A program made the position numbers and the translations under genes. Below are positions 16,033 to 25,566 of a stretch of DNA of 64,000 nucleotides, piece by piece; positions within the stretch are counted from its first letter, which is position 1, and each line of letters starts with the position of its first letter. The stretch spans positions 124,001-188,000 of the forward strand of contig NZ_VIVL01000007.1 in the NCBI RefSeq assembly GCF_007828835.1, given 5' to 3'. Under the pieces are notes generated by a model, which was not told the origin of the DNA, ran no database searches, and saw nothing but the letters and a program-made list of their open reading frames with translations. This stretch comes from Variovorax beijingensis (GTDB lineage: Bacteria > Pseudomonadota > Gammaproteobacteria > Burkholderiales > Burkholderiaceae_C).

Positions 16033-16452
16033 TCAGCCGCAGGCGTTCCTGCCGGCCGGGGATTGGCGCAGCCTGTTGAGGAACGCGAGCTGGACCCTGG
16101 CCGTCTCGCTGCCCTGCGCGGCGGCGCGCAGCATCCACTCGCGGGCCTCGCAGCGGTCGGCCTCGACTGCGGAGCCATAGAGCGTCGGCCCCGCCAGCAG
16201 CACCATGCCCAGCATCTCCTGCGCCTCGGCGTGGTCCTCGGCCGCCGCTTGCCGAAGCTGTTCGAGCATCGAGCGGTAGTCGCGTGCAGCCTGCGCTTCC
16301 AGTGCCAGCTGGAAGCGCTGCTCGGCATGCAGCACGACGCCCGCATCGGGCGGCTGCGCCGCGGAAAGCGCCGCCGCGAGGCACAGGGCGCCCGACAGCC
16401 CGATGCGCCAGCGCAGCGACCAGCTTGCGATTTGATTCGATTCGGATGCCAT
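16033..16452 (-). CDS. Secreted Sel1-like repeat protein
   Basis: This 139-residue protein has an N-terminal hydrophobic segment (about residues 17-32) and helical repeats of the Sel1/TPR type, seen in DHAEAQEMLGMVLLAGPTLYG and EWMLRAAAQGSETARVQLAFL. Such proteins usually scaffold protein contacts in the envelope. It is monocistronic, lying between the DUF1161 gene and the siderophore receptor gene. No partner is evident. Confidence 0.65.
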   Translation of the reverse strand: MASESNQIASWSLRWRIGLSGALCLAAALSAAQPPDAGVVLHAEQRFQLALEAQAARDYRSMLEQLRQAAAEDHAEAQEMLGMVLLAGPTLYGSAVEADRCEAREWMLRAAAQGSETARVQLAFLNRLRQSPAGRNACG

Positions 16453-16571
16453 CGGCGTTCTCCACCATTCAGTTGCGTGGAGGCCATCGTGGCAGCAGGC
16501 GCTTGCAAAAAGAAACTGGATTTCGCGCAGCCAGGCTCAGCCGGGGCCTGAGCCCTTGCGAGTCGTCCTCT

Positions 16572-18731
16572 TCAGAACTTCGCGGTCAGCGCCACCTGCA
16601 GCTCGCGTCCCGGCCCCGGCATGATCAGGTTGTCGACGCTGCCGTGCGCGGACACGTAGTACTTCCGGCCAGTGATGTTCTTCAGGTTGACCGAGAGCTC
16701 GTAGCGCTCGGTCCTGTAGCTCGCGGCCAGGTCGGCCGTGACGTACGAAGGCAGCGTCACCAGGTTGCTGAGCGAGGCATAGCGCGCGGCCACGTAGTTC
16801 ACGCCGCCGCCCGCGCTCAGGCCATGGCCCAGGTCCTTCATGAGCCACACGAAGGCCGAGTGCCGCGGCGTGAGCGGCGCCACCTTGCCCTGCACCGGCA
16901 TCGCGGCGCCGACGGGCAGCTGCAGCGAACTCACGGTGGCCAGCGACTTGACCATGCGGCCGTCCAGGTAGGCGTAGCCCGCGCTGACGTCCCAGCGCCC
17001 CGGCAGCTTGCCGGCCAGCGCCAGCTCCATGCCGTTGGTGCGCTGCGTGCCCACGTTGATCTGCCGTGCCGGATTGGACGGATCGGTGTTCTTGATGCCC
17101 GAGCGCTCCAGGTTGAAGACCGCGGCCGTGAAGTTGAGCGCGCCGTCCAGGAAGTCGAGCTTGGCGCCGATCTCCTTGTTGACGGTGATCTCGGGATCGT
17201 TGGCCGCGTTGTTGGCCGACAGCGCGAAGGTCTCGGCCGAAGGCTGGAACGAGCGGCTGTACGAGACGTAGTAGGACTGCGAGTCGCTCGGCTGCCAGAC
17301 CAGGCCCGCGCGCGGGCTGAACTTGCGGTCGGTGCGCGAGAAGGGGGCCAGCGTGCGCTCGAAGGAAGTCTCCTGGCGGAAGTCGTCGTAGCGTCCGCCG
17401 ACGAGCGCCTTCCACTGCGGCGCCAGCGTGATCTGGTCCTGCGCATAGAGCGCAGCCGTCTTGAAGGCGGTGTTGCTCGGAATCGCGCTGCTGGCCAGGT
17501 AGCTGGCGAGCGGAATGGGCGGCGGCGCGGAGACCGGGTTCAGGATGCTCACGCGCTCGAAGCCGGTGGCCGAGGACACCGTGTACGCGCGCTTGTCCTG
17601 CTTGCCCAGCTCGGCGCCGATCAGCCATTCCTGCTTGAAGCCGCCGAGCTCGTTGCGCCATGTCAGGTCGGTCTGGTTGAACCAGCCGCTCTCGTCGCGG
17701 TCGACGAAGCCGCGGGTGCGGCCCACGGTCATGCGCACCGGGTCGGTGGTGCCGCTGGGCAGGGTGTTGAAGCGGTCGAGCTTGTAGCTGTAATAGCGCG
17801 TGGTGTTGCGCAGGCTCAGCGTGTCGCTGAAGCGGTGGTTCAGCGTGGCGGTGAAGGACTGCACGCGCGTGGTGGTGGTGTCGTCGCGCTTCGCGAAGGC
17901 CGAGCCGTAGTAGGTGCCGATCGGCACGTTCACCGGGCGGCCGTTGAGCGCCGGAATGCCGAAGTCGGTCAGCCGCTGGTCGTAGGCATTGGTGTACTGC
18001 AGCAGCAGATCGGTCTGCGGGCTGAATTTCATGGCCAGCGAGGGCGCGATGCTGTAGCGGTCGATGAACTGCTGGTCGCGATAGCTGCCCGACTTTTCGC
18101 GCGCCACGTTGAGGCGAAAGGCCATGTTCTCGCCGATAGGGCGGTTGAGATCGGCCGTGAGCCGCTTGAAGTCGTGGGTGCCCAGGCCCAGCGACACTTC
18201 GCCGAAGGGACGTTCGAAGATCGGCTTCTTCGTCACGCGGTTGATCAGCCCGCCCGACGAGCCGCGGCCGTACAGCACGGCGGCCGGGCCCTTGAGCACC
18301 TCGATGCGCTCCGTGTCCGACAAGTCGCGGAAGTACAGCGCGTCGTCGCGCACGCCGTCCACGAACCAGTCGGCGATGGCCGTGAAGCCGCGGATCACCA
18401 CCTGGTCGCGCTGGCCGTCGCCGGCATTGAAGGAAACGCCGGGCGCATTGCGCAGCGCGTCCTGCATGGAGGTTGCGCCCTGGTCGCGCAGCAGCTGCGC
18501 AGGCAGCACGTTGACCGCCTGGGGAATGTCGCGCAGCGGCGCGCTGCCCTTGGTGGCCGTGCTGCCCACCGACGGGGCATAGCCGGGCTCCTGCTCGGAG
18601 GTGACGATGATCTCCTGCAGCGTGCTGGCCGGCGTCTGGGCCTGGGCCGCGCAATGCAGCGCGGCAAGGGTGGCAAGGAAGAGCGGCGTGCGGCGAAGGC
18701 GGCGATGCACGGCAGGCGGGCGAGCGGACAT
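16572..18731 (-). CDS. TonB-dependent siderophore receptor
   Basis: This 719-residue outer-membrane receptor imports a ferric siderophore with energy from TonB. It has a signal peptide (about residues 1-31), a plug domain with LRDIPQAVNVLPAQLL, DALRNAPGVSFNAGDG and the VLKGPAAVLYGRGSSGGLIN motif, and a 22-strand barrel ending in the outer-membrane signature phenylalanine (LQVALTAKF). The subgroup looks like catecholate receptors (Fiu/FepA type). No siderophore biosynthesis or FecIR genes lie nearby. I see no obvious Fur box upstream, but the leader contains a perfect 16-bp palindrome (18786-18801). Confidence 0.9.
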   Translation of the reverse strand: MSARPPAVHRRLRRTPLFLATLAALHCAAQAQTPASTLQEIIVTSEQEPGYAPSVGSTATKGSAPLRDIPQAVNVLPAQLLRDQGATSMQDALRNAPGVSFNAGDGQRDQVVIRGFTAIADWFVDGVRDDALYFRDLSDTERIEVLKGPAAVLYGRGSSGGLINRVTKKPIFERPFGEVSLGLGTHDFKRLTADLNRPIGENMAFRLNVAREKSGSYRDQQFIDRYSIAPSLAMKFSPQTDLLLQYTNAYDQRLTDFGIPALNGRPVNVPIGTYYGSAFAKRDDTTTTRVQSFTATLNHRFSDTLSLRNTTRYYSYKLDRFNTLPSGTTDPVRMTVGRTRGFVDRDESGWFNQTDLTWRNELGGFKQEWLIGAELGKQDKRAYTVSSATGFERVSILNPVSAPPPIPLASYLASSAIPSNTAFKTAALYAQDQITLAPQWKALVGGRYDDFRQETSFERTLAPFSRTDRKFSPRAGLVWQPSDSQSYYVSYSRSFQPSAETFALSANNAANDPEITVNKEIGAKLDFLDGALNFTAAVFNLERSGIKNTDPSNPARQINVGTQRTNGMELALAGKLPGRWDVSAGYAYLDGRMVKSLATVSSLQLPVGAAMPVQGKVAPLTPRHSAFVWLMKDLGHGLSAGGGVNYVAARYASLSNLVTLPSYVTADLAASYRTERYELSVNLKNITGRKYYVSAHGSVDNLIMPGPGRELQVALTAKF

Positions 18732-18785
18732 GGAGAATTTCCCTCAGGGCGATTTTTTGGAATCGCGAAGCGCCATGCCGCCTCT

Positions 18786-18801
18786 CCCATCGATCGATGG
18801 G
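18786..18801. promoter_or_regulatory. Perfect 16-bp palindrome in the receptor leader
   Basis: CCCATCGATCGATGGG is an exact palindrome located 55 nt upstream of the receptor ATG. It could be an operator or a leader stem. The 230-nt gap (18732-18961) between the receptor gene and ybdD otherwise shows only a possible -10 box (TACAAT on the minus strand near 18917). I looked for a cobalamin-riboswitch core and a classical Fur box and found neither. Confidence 0.35.
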
Positions 18802-18961
18802 GAAACCGCATGCGCCCTGCCTGGAGAAAATCTGGGTTGGGTGCCTTTGCCGGGGCCGCGCCAGCGCATGGCCGGCGTTTCCTGCAACAAAAGTTCGCTT
18901 CGCGCGAACCGCGGAATTGTAAACAAGGCCGCGAGGTTTGCGCGTGGCGCTGCCGTCCTCT

Positions 18962-19168
18962 TCAGCAGCAGCGCCCCTTGCCTCCGCCGTAGCGCGCCTC
19001 GAGCCGCTCGCGGAAGAAGGCCTCGTAGCTCATCGGCGGCTGCTCGGGGTGCGTGGCCGCCATGTGGGTCAGGTAGGCGTCGTAGTCGGGCAGCCCGACC
19101 ATGAGCCGCAGCGACTGCTTGAGCGAGCGCGCGAAGTAGCGCCCGGCTTCCGGCAATGCGAGAGCCAT
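18962..19168 (-). CDS. ybdD: YbdD/YjiX family small protein
   Basis: This 68-residue cysteine-ended protein (GKGRCC at the C-terminus) matches the YbdD/YjiX family, nearly always encoded immediately downstream of a CstA/YjiY pyruvate transporter. Family markers are LVGLPDYDAYLTHM and the MSYEAFFRERLEARYG segment. It starts 7 nt after the cstA stop codon, so the two are coupled. The molecular role is not established; it is thought to assist the transporter. Confidence 0.88.
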   Translation of the reverse strand: MALALPEAGRYFARSLKQSLRLMVGLPDYDAYLTHMAATHPEQPPMSYEAFFRERLEARYGGGKGRCC

Positions 19169-19175
19169 GGTGTGC

Positions 19176-21242
19176 TCAGCGCGTGGCCGATGCTGCGAGC
19201 GGTTCGAACGGCGTCTCCTGCGCCGTCGGCCGGTGGGCCGCCCGTGCCGCGAGGCAGGCCTTGATGCTGTAGACCAGCACGCTCAGCACCACGAACATGA
19301 AGAGCGCGCACAGCGCCGCATCGAGCCGGTCGTTGAAGACGATGCGCGACATGGCCTCGGGCGTCTTGGCCGGCGCCACCAGCACGCCGTTGGCCAGGCC
19401 TTCGGTGTAGCGGGCCGCATGCGAGAGGAAGCCGATCTTCGGATCGGGCGAGAAGATCTTCTGCCAGCCGGCCGTGAGCGTGCAGGCCAGCAGCCATGCG
19501 GCCGGCGCAATCGCCACCCAGGCATAGCGCTCGCGCTTCATGCGGAACAGCACCACCACGCCCAGCAGCAGCGCCACCGCGGCCAGCATCTGGTTGGAGA
19601 TGCCGAACAGCGGCCACAGCGTGTTGATGCCGCCCAGCGGATCGACCACGCCCTGGTAGAGGAAGTAGCCCCAGGCCGCCACGCACAGCGCCGTGGCAAA
19701 CAGGTTGGCCGGCAGCGAATCGGTGCGCTTGAGCGCGGGCACGAAGCTGCCCAGCAGGTCCTGCAGCATGAAGCGGCCGGCGCGGGTGCCGGCGTCCACG
19801 GCCGTGAGGATGAAGAGCGCCTCGAACAGGATCGCGAAGTGGTACCAGAAGGCCATCATGGCCTGCCCGCCGATCACCTGGTGGAGGATGTGGGCCATGC
19901 CCACGGCGAGCGTCGGCGCACCGCCTGCGCGGCCGAGGATGGTGCTTTCGCCCACGTCCTTCGCGGTTTGCATCAGCATCTCGGGCGTGACCACGAAGCC
20001 CCAGCTCGAGATGGTCTGCGCGGCCTGCTGCGCGGTGCTGCCCACCAGCGCGGCCGGGCTGTTCATTGCAAAGTAGATGCCGGGCTCGATGCACGAGGCG
20101 GCCACCAGCGCCATCACCGCCACGAACGATTCGGCCAGCATGCCGCCATAGCCGATGAAGCGCGCATGGCGCTCGTTGTCGAGCATCTTGGGCGTGGTGC
20201 CTGACGAGATCAGCGCATGGAAGCCCGACACCGCACCGCAGGCGATGGTGATGAACAGGAACGGGAACATGCTGCCCGACCACACCGGCCCGTTGCCGTT
20301 CGCGAACTGCGTGAGCGCAGGCATCTGCAGCGTGGGCATGACGAACACGATGCCCAGCGCCAGCGCGATGATGGTGCCGATCTTCAGGAAGGTCGACAGG
20401 TAGTCGCGCGGCGCCAGCAGCAGCCACACCGGCAGACTCGCGGCGATGAAGCCGTAGCCCACCAGCATCCAGGTGAGCGCCTTGCCGTCGAAGGTGAAGA
20501 GCGGCGCCCATGCGGGGTCCTGGCTCACGGCCTGGCCGCCGAAGATGGCGAGCATCAGCAGCACGAAGCCGATCAGCGAGACCTCGCCGATGCGCCCCGG
20601 CCGGATGAAGCGCAGGTACACGCCCATGAACAGCGCCACCGGAATGGTCGCCGCCACCGTGAAGGTGCCCCACGGCGATTCGGCCAGCGCCTTCACCACG
20701 ATCAGCGCCAGCACCGCGAGGATGATGATCATGATCATGAAGGTGCCGAACAGCGCGATCATGCCGGGCACCGTGCCCATCTCCTGCTTGACGAGATCGC
20801 CGAGCGAGCGGCCGTCGCGCCGCGTGGAGATGAAGAGAATGATGAAGTCCTGCACCGCGCCCGCGAACACCACGCCCGCCAGCACCCACAGCAGCCCGGG
20901 CAGGTAGCCCATCTGCGCGGCAAGCACCGGGCCCACCAGCGGACCGGCGCCCGCAATGGCCGCGAAGTGGTGGCCGAACAGCACGTTCTTGTCGGTTGGC
21001 ACGTAGTCGAGGCCGTCGTTGTGGCGGTGCGCCGGCGTCTTGCGGTTGCCGTCCAGCCCCAGCACCTTCTCGGCGATGAACAGGCTGTAGTAGCGGTAGG
21101 CGATCAGGTAGGTGCAGACCGCGGCGGTCACCACCCACAGGGCGTTGACGCTTTCACCGCGCGTGAGGGCCACGGTGCCCAGCGCGAATGCGCCGGCCAC
21201 GGCCACGACGAGCCACACCAGATGGCGGCGGATGCTGTGCAT
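19176..21242 (-). CDS. cstA: Carbon starvation protein CstA family pyruvate/peptide transporter
   Basis: This 688-residue inner-membrane protein has about 16-18 hydrophobic helices. Family landmarks are the HHFAAIAGAGPLVGPVLAAQMGY region, GAVQDFIILFISTRRDG and GFHALISSGTTPKML. CstA/YjiY proteins take up pyruvate, and peptides have also been proposed, under carbon limitation. I chose the ATG at 21242, which has AGGAG 7 nt upstream; the open frame extends further without support. ybdD follows directly. No LytTR two-component system (the BtsSR type) lies alongside. Confidence 0.92.
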   Translation of the reverse strand: MHSIRRHLVWLVVAVAGAFALGTVALTRGESVNALWVVTAAVCTYLIAYRYYSLFIAEKVLGLDGNRKTPAHRHNDGLDYVPTDKNVLFGHHFAAIAGAGPLVGPVLAAQMGYLPGLLWVLAGVVFAGAVQDFIILFISTRRDGRSLGDLVKQEMGTVPGMIALFGTFMIMIIILAVLALIVVKALAESPWGTFTVAATIPVALFMGVYLRFIRPGRIGEVSLIGFVLLMLAIFGGQAVSQDPAWAPLFTFDGKALTWMLVGYGFIAASLPVWLLLAPRDYLSTFLKIGTIIALALGIVFVMPTLQMPALTQFANGNGPVWSGSMFPFLFITIACGAVSGFHALISSGTTPKMLDNERHARFIGYGGMLAESFVAVMALVAASCIEPGIYFAMNSPAALVGSTAQQAAQTISSWGFVVTPEMLMQTAKDVGESTILGRAGGAPTLAVGMAHILHQVIGGQAMMAFWYHFAILFEALFILTAVDAGTRAGRFMLQDLLGSFVPALKRTDSLPANLFATALCVAAWGYFLYQGVVDPLGGINTLWPLFGISNQMLAAVALLLGVVVLFRMKRERYAWVAIAPAAWLLACTLTAGWQKIFSPDPKIGFLSHAARYTEGLANGVLVAPAKTPEAMSRIVFNDRLDAALCALFMFVVLSVLVYSIKACLAARAAHRPTAQETPFEPLAASATR

Positions 21243-21372
21243 GGGAATGTCTCCTGGGAATGAACCCGGGAGTTTTGCCGCAGGCGCGCGCGGGCGCATC
21301 CGTCGGACCGCGCGGCCCGCGTGCGTGGCTTTGCGTAATGGAAAACCCTCAGCGCCGGTTGACGCTGCGGCC

Positions 21373-21780
21373 CTATCGCACGGTCGACATCACCGTCGCG
21401 CGGCAGCGGGGCTGGTCGCGCGGCGCCAGCAGGTTGCAGTTGTCCAGCGCGCGCTGCTGCATGTCGCTGAGCCGGGGCTGCTCGCCGGGCGGCGGGCCGT
21501 CCCACTGGCGGTAGACCGGCGGCGGCGGCGGCTGTTCGGCCCAGCGCTCGCGGCGTTCGTATTCGCGCCGCTGCTCGCGTTCGTAGGCGCGCTGCTCGCG
21601 GCGTTCATAGCGCTCCTCGCGGTCGCGCTGGATGCGCCACATGCAGGTGTTGAAGTCGACGCCGGAGCGGCCGCTGGCGCAATAGCGGCGGTCGTTCTCG
21701 TACGAATCGGGATCGCGCTGCGCAAGGGCCGGGAGCGTGGTGGCAAGGCCCAGAATGGCCAGGACGATGAGTTTTTTCAT
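21373..21780 (-). CDS. Secreted hypothetical protein with charged repeat
   Basis: This 135-residue protein has a clear signal peptide (MKKLIVLAILGLATTLPALAQ) and a mature chain dominated by an arginine/glutamate-rich helix (RDREERYERREQRAYEREQR, about residues 52-78) followed by a proline-rich stretch. Two cysteine pairs frame this region. I do not recognise a family. The charged helix suggests a coiled coil or nucleic-acid/polymer contact, but that is speculative. It stands alone on the minus strand, between cstA and the NlpC/P60 gene. Confidence 0.65.
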   Translation of the reverse strand: MKKLIVLAILGLATTLPALAQRDPDSYENDRRYCASGRSGVDFNTCMWRIQRDREERYERREQRAYEREQRREYERRERWAEQPPPPPVYRQWDGPPPGEQPRLSDMQQRALDNCNLLAPRDQPRCRATVMSTVR

Positions 21781-21911
21781 GGGGACCTCTCCGAGGTTCG
21801 GTGACACCGGCACAGCATGCCACACCGATCAGGCCGCCCCAAGGCAGGCATCCCTGTAGGCCCATGGCTCCGCTGATCCGTTGAGTTGGATTGAGTGGCG
21901 CTTTTCAGGCG

Positions 21912-22430
21912 CTAGAGCCGTCGCGCCTGCATCGGCTGGCGCGACCAGTAGATGCCGTCCAGCCGGTCGAGCCGCACCTCGCCGCCGGTCGAGGGCGCAT
22001 GCACGAACTGCCCGGCCCCCACGTAGATGCCCGCGTGCGAAGGCGTGGCGGCACCGAAGAGCACCAGGTCGCCCGAGCGCAGTTCGGACGTGGGCACGGG
22101 ACGGCCGAAGCCGGCCATGCGCGCCACCGTGCGCGGCGTGGCCTGGCCCGCGCTGCTTCTGTACACGTAGCCGATGAGGCCGCTGCAATCGAAGCCGCCC
22201 TCCGGCGTGTTGCCGCCGTAGCGGTACGGCGTGCCGACCAGGCCCAGCGCATGGATCGCGACGTTGCTCGACTGCTCGGCCGTCAGCGCGGGGGGTCCGT
22301 AGGCGGCCGCGGACTCTGGCGCCCGCGGGCCTGCGCAGCCCAGCACCAGCAGGCAGGCGCCGATCGGAAGCAGCCGAAGAAGCAGAAGCGGCATGCGGGG
22401 GCGCGGCGTGGGGACGGATGCATCGGACAT
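21912..22430 (-). CDS. NlpC/P60 family peptidoglycan hydrolase lipoprotein
   Basis: This 172-residue outer-membrane-type lipoprotein has a lipobox LVLGC (Cys32) and a C-terminal NlpC/P60 papain-like domain. Catalytic residues are Cys82 in FDCSGLIGYVY, His132 in SHAGIYVG and the polar third residue at His144. Such enzymes cleave the D-Glu to diaminopimelate bond of peptide stems. The tyrosine/glycine entry GTPYRYGGNTPEGG is typical of the Spr/MepS group. An internal ATG at residue 13 could also serve as start; both retain the signal peptide. Confidence 0.88.
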   Translation of the reverse strand: MSDASVPTPRPRMPLLLLRLLPIGACLLVLGCAGPRAPESAAAYGPPALTAEQSSNVAIHALGLVGTPYRYGGNTPEGGFDCSGLIGYVYRSSAGQATPRTVARMAGFGRPVPTSELRSGDLVLFGAATPSHAGIYVGAGQFVHAPSTGGEVRLDRLDGIYWSRQPMQARRL

Positions 22431-22439
22431 GCGGCTCCT

Positions 22440-22865
<426 letters not shown>

Positions 22866-22906
22866 GTCTGAAGGTGCTTCATTTGCAATGACCGTGGAGG
22901 ATAGCC

Positions 22907-23530
22907 ATGCATCGAATCAATGCAAAGCGCAGAGGGCCGGCACCGGCCATCGTATGGCACGATCGCCGCATGCCCGAGCCCTCCCGCCGCATACCGTACC
23001 GCACCTGGCCAGGCGCGCTTGCGGTGCTCCTTGCCATTGCCGCCTACGTAGGCGGCCTGAGCTTCTGGGACCGCCGCACGCCCGGCAGCCGGCCGCTGCC
23101 CACGGGGGAAACGGTGGCCGTCGGCCATGCCAGGTTCGTTCCCGCCAGCGGATGGGAAATGGACTTGTCGCGCTCCAGGGCCGGCCAGTCGCTGATGCTG
23201 TTCAAGGGCGGCCACAAGTTCCTGGTGACCACGCGTGCGTGGGCCGGCGGACCCGACGGACCGCTGATGCGGCAGCAAAGGCTCATGGAGCGCGGCCAGC
23301 GCCTGAACATCGATGGCGACGTGTCCGACTTCGTCACCTCGTGGGGCCTGCAGGGCAAGACCTTTGCCTACTACGGATCGAAGCTGGCTGGCCGCTTCTG
23401 GCAGGTGGTCGACCTCCGGCGCCAGTCGCTCGTGCAGATCGATTGCTACGGCGCCAGCGAGGGCCTGAACGAGGCAATGGCCGAGGCCCGCAGCATGCTG
23501 GAATCCATGGACCTGGAGGCACCGCAGTGA
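22907..23530 (+). CDS. Single-pass membrane protein upstream of prsW
   Basis: This 207-residue protein has a basic N-terminus, one membrane helix (about residues 34-50) and a globular part outside the cytoplasm. No family is recognised. I chose the ATG at 22907 because GGAGG sits 6 nt before it; the alternative ATG at 22970 has no ribosome binding site. Its stop codon overlaps the GTG start of the PrsW-like gene (GTGA), so the two are translationally coupled and may act together in the membrane. Confidence 0.7.
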   Translation: MHRINAKRRGPAPAIVWHDRRMPEPSRRIPYRTWPGALAVLLAIAAYVGGLSFWDRRTPGSRPLPTGETVAVGHARFVPASGWEMDLSRSRAGQSLMLFKGGHKFLVTTRAWAGGPDGPLMRQQRLMERGQRLNIDGDVSDFVTSWGLQGKTFAYYGSKLAGRFWQVVDLRRQSLVQIDCYGASEGLNEAMAEARSMLESMDLEAPQ

Positions 23531-24720
23531 GCCCGCCCGCCTTCGAAGGCCAGCAGGACCGCGGCGAATGGCCGATCGGCACCGATTCGTTCTTCCAGCC
23601 GCAGCGCGCGGCCTTCTGGCTGCTGGCGGCGCTGATCGTCAACGGCCTGTTCTACACCATCAACATGTTCTCGATGGGTTTCCGTGTCGTCCCTGTCACG
23701 GCCCTGCTGGGCATCCTGGTGTGGGGCATCTACACGCTGCTTTTTCTCCTGGTCTTTCGCACGCTCGACCTGCTCGAGCAGCATCCGCCGGAAGCTTTCG
23801 TGCTGGCCTTTGCGTGGGGCGGGCTCGGCGCCGTCTACTTTGCCGCGCCGGCGAACATCGCCATCCAGAGCCTGTGCGCCAAGCTGGTGTCGCCGGATTT
23901 CGCGGCGCTCTGGGGGGCGGCCGTCGCGGGCCCGATCACCGAGGAGTTCCTGAAGATCGCCGGCGTCATCCTGCTGGTGCTGGTGGCGCGCAACCAGTTC
24001 CAGACCTACCTGTCGGTGCTGATCGTCGGCGCCATGGCAGGCCTGGGTTTCCAGGTGGTCGAGAACCTCAGCTACACCGTCAACGCCTCGATGCACTTTC
24101 CGCTCGAGAACCAGGTGTCCCCGGTACTCATCAACCTGCTGACGCGCGGGCTGCTGAGCGGGCTGTGGAGCCACGCGGCCTACACGACCATCGCGTCCTT
24201 CGGCGTCGCCTGGTTCCTGCTGCATCCGGAGCGCTCGATGGCCGCGAGGATCGCCTGCGCCGTGCTGTGCTTTGCGCTCGCGTGGGCGATGCATTTCATC
24301 TGGAACTCGCCGTGGCTCGAAGACCTTTTCGACGGCGGCTACGGCGACATGGCCGTGCTGCTCGCCGTCAAGGGCATTCCCGCGCTGGTTGCGGCGGGGC
24401 TCTTCTGGCGCGTTGCCGCGCGCGAGAACGGCGCCTACCTGCATGCGCTGGCCGCCTACTTCGTGCCGGAGCGCGAGCTGATCCGCGACGACGAATGGAT
24501 CCGCCTGGGCGCACCCCTGCAGCGCTACCGGATCCGCAGGCAGATGGGCTGGACCTTCGGCCTGCGGGCCAGGCGGCTGAAGACGCAGCTGCAGCGCGAG
24601 CAGCTGCGCCTGATCCGCAAGGCCATGACCTATGGACGCGGTGCGCAGACGCTGCGGCATGAAGTGGCGATCCGGCGCGTGCGCGCCGAACTCGATCCGC
24701 TCATCGCCGCGCAGCCCTGA
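23527..24720 (+). CDS. PrsW-family intramembrane metalloprotease
   Basis: This 397-residue polytopic protein has about eight hydrophobic helices. The PrsW signature is present: PITEEFLKIAGV with the paired glutamates, GFQVVENLSYTV, and later conserved histidines (LWSHAAYTTIAS, AMHFIWNSPW). PrsW in Bacillus cleaves an anti-sigma factor; proteobacterial homologues are mostly uncharacterised. Translation starts at GTG 23527, inside the stop codon of the upstream gene. A basic C-terminal tail of about 90 residues extends into the cytoplasm. The adjacent single-pass protein is a plausible substrate or partner (inference). Confidence 0.82.
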   Translation: MSPPAFEGQQDRGEWPIGTDSFFQPQRAAFWLLAALIVNGLFYTINMFSMGFRVVPVTALLGILVWGIYTLLFLLVFRTLDLLEQHPPEAFVLAFAWGGLGAVYFAAPANIAIQSLCAKLVSPDFAALWGAAVAGPITEEFLKIAGVILLVLVARNQFQTYLSVLIVGAMAGLGFQVVENLSYTVNASMHFPLENQVSPVLINLLTRGLLSGLWSHAAYTTIASFGVAWFLLHPERSMAARIACAVLCFALAWAMHFIWNSPWLEDLFDGGYGDMAVLLAVKGIPALVAAGLFWRVAARENGAYLHALAAYFVPERELIRDDEWIRLGAPLQRYRIRRQMGWTFGLRARRLKTQLQREQLRLIRKAMTYGRGAQTLRHEVAIRRVRAELDPLIAAQP

Positions 24721-24731
24721 GGATCGGGACC

Positions 24732-25511
24732 ATGGCCCTGGATCCTCCGGAGCGTCCGGCAGAGCCCGCGCCTTCGCGCCGCAGGCGCGGACTGCTTGTC
24801 ACGGCCGCGGCGTGCGCCGTGCTGGCCGTGGGCGCATGGGCCGTCGCAACCGGCATCGTCGAGATTCCCGAGCGCTTCAATCCGTGGGCGCCGCTCGACG
24901 TGGCGGCGCCGCCCAACTGGCTGACCGGCTTCAAGCTCGAGCGGGCCCGCCGCGAGCCCGCGCGCTGCCTTGGGGCGCTGGCGCAGACCGGCATGCAGTA
25001 CGACCTGCTGCCCGACCGCGTCACCGGCCCCGGCTGCGGCTTCAAGAACGCCGTGAGGCTGCGCTCCGCCGGCGTGCGCCTGGGCACGGCGCCTTCGCTG
25101 AGCTGCCCGATGGCGCTGTCCTTCTTCATGTGGGAGCACCACGCGCTGCAGCCGGCCGCCAGGCAGCGCTTCGGCCAGCCGGTGGCGGCCATCGAGCACC
25201 TTGGCAGCTATGCCTGCCGCAACGTGAACCGCGGCGAAGGCGCCGTGCCCGGTGCTTCGCGCAGCCGGCACGCCACGGCCGATGCGCTGGATGTGGCGGG
25301 CCTGACGCTGGCCGATGGCCGCCGCATCACGGTGCTGCAAGCCTGGCCCCGCAGCAGCGCCGCGAGTACGGACGATCCGGCGGCGCTGCCGCTGCGCGAT
25401 GCGCACCGCGGCGCCTGCCGTTTCTTCAACGGGGTGCTGGGCCCCGACTACAACGCCGCGCACAGCGACCACTTCCATCTGGAGACCGGCGGGTACGACA
25501 TGTGCCGCTAG
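24732..25511 (+). CDS. Extensin-like C-terminal domain protein (putative peptidoglycan peptidase)
   Basis: This 259-residue protein has an N-terminal signal anchor (about residues 17-38) and an extensin-like domain. The domain carries ARCLGALAQTGMQYD near its start, the CRNVNRG...SRHATADALDVAG motif with a metal-type His and Asp, and the HSDHFHLETGGYDMCR end. The His/Asp/His layout resembles LAS metallopeptidases such as MepA/VanY, so a D-Ala or cross-link peptidase role in the periplasm is likely. It starts 11 nt after prsW and probably ends that three-gene operon. Confidence 0.82.
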   Translation: MALDPPERPAEPAPSRRRRGLLVTAAACAVLAVGAWAVATGIVEIPERFNPWAPLDVAAPPNWLTGFKLERARREPARCLGALAQTGMQYDLLPDRVTGPGCGFKNAVRLRSAGVRLGTAPSLSCPMALSFFMWEHHALQPAARQRFGQPVAAIEHLGSYACRNVNRGEGAVPGASRSRHATADALDVAGLTLADGRRITVLQAWPRSSAASTDDPAALPLRDAHRGACRFFNGVLGPDYNAAHSDHFHLETGGYDMCR

Positions 25512-25566
25512 CTGGCACACCAGGGAGGTGGCGCCAATGCGCCAGCATCTTGAAGCGCGGGCACTA

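Noticed and set aside
18732..18961. Cobalamin riboswitch or Fur box upstream of the TonB receptor
   Set aside because: I found neither the conserved B12-box core nor an alternating GATAAT-type Fur repeat.
16284..18992. Plus-strand open frame of about 900 codons
   Set aside because: It is antisense to the TonB-dependent receptor and encodes only Arg/Val/Gly-rich low-complexity sequence.
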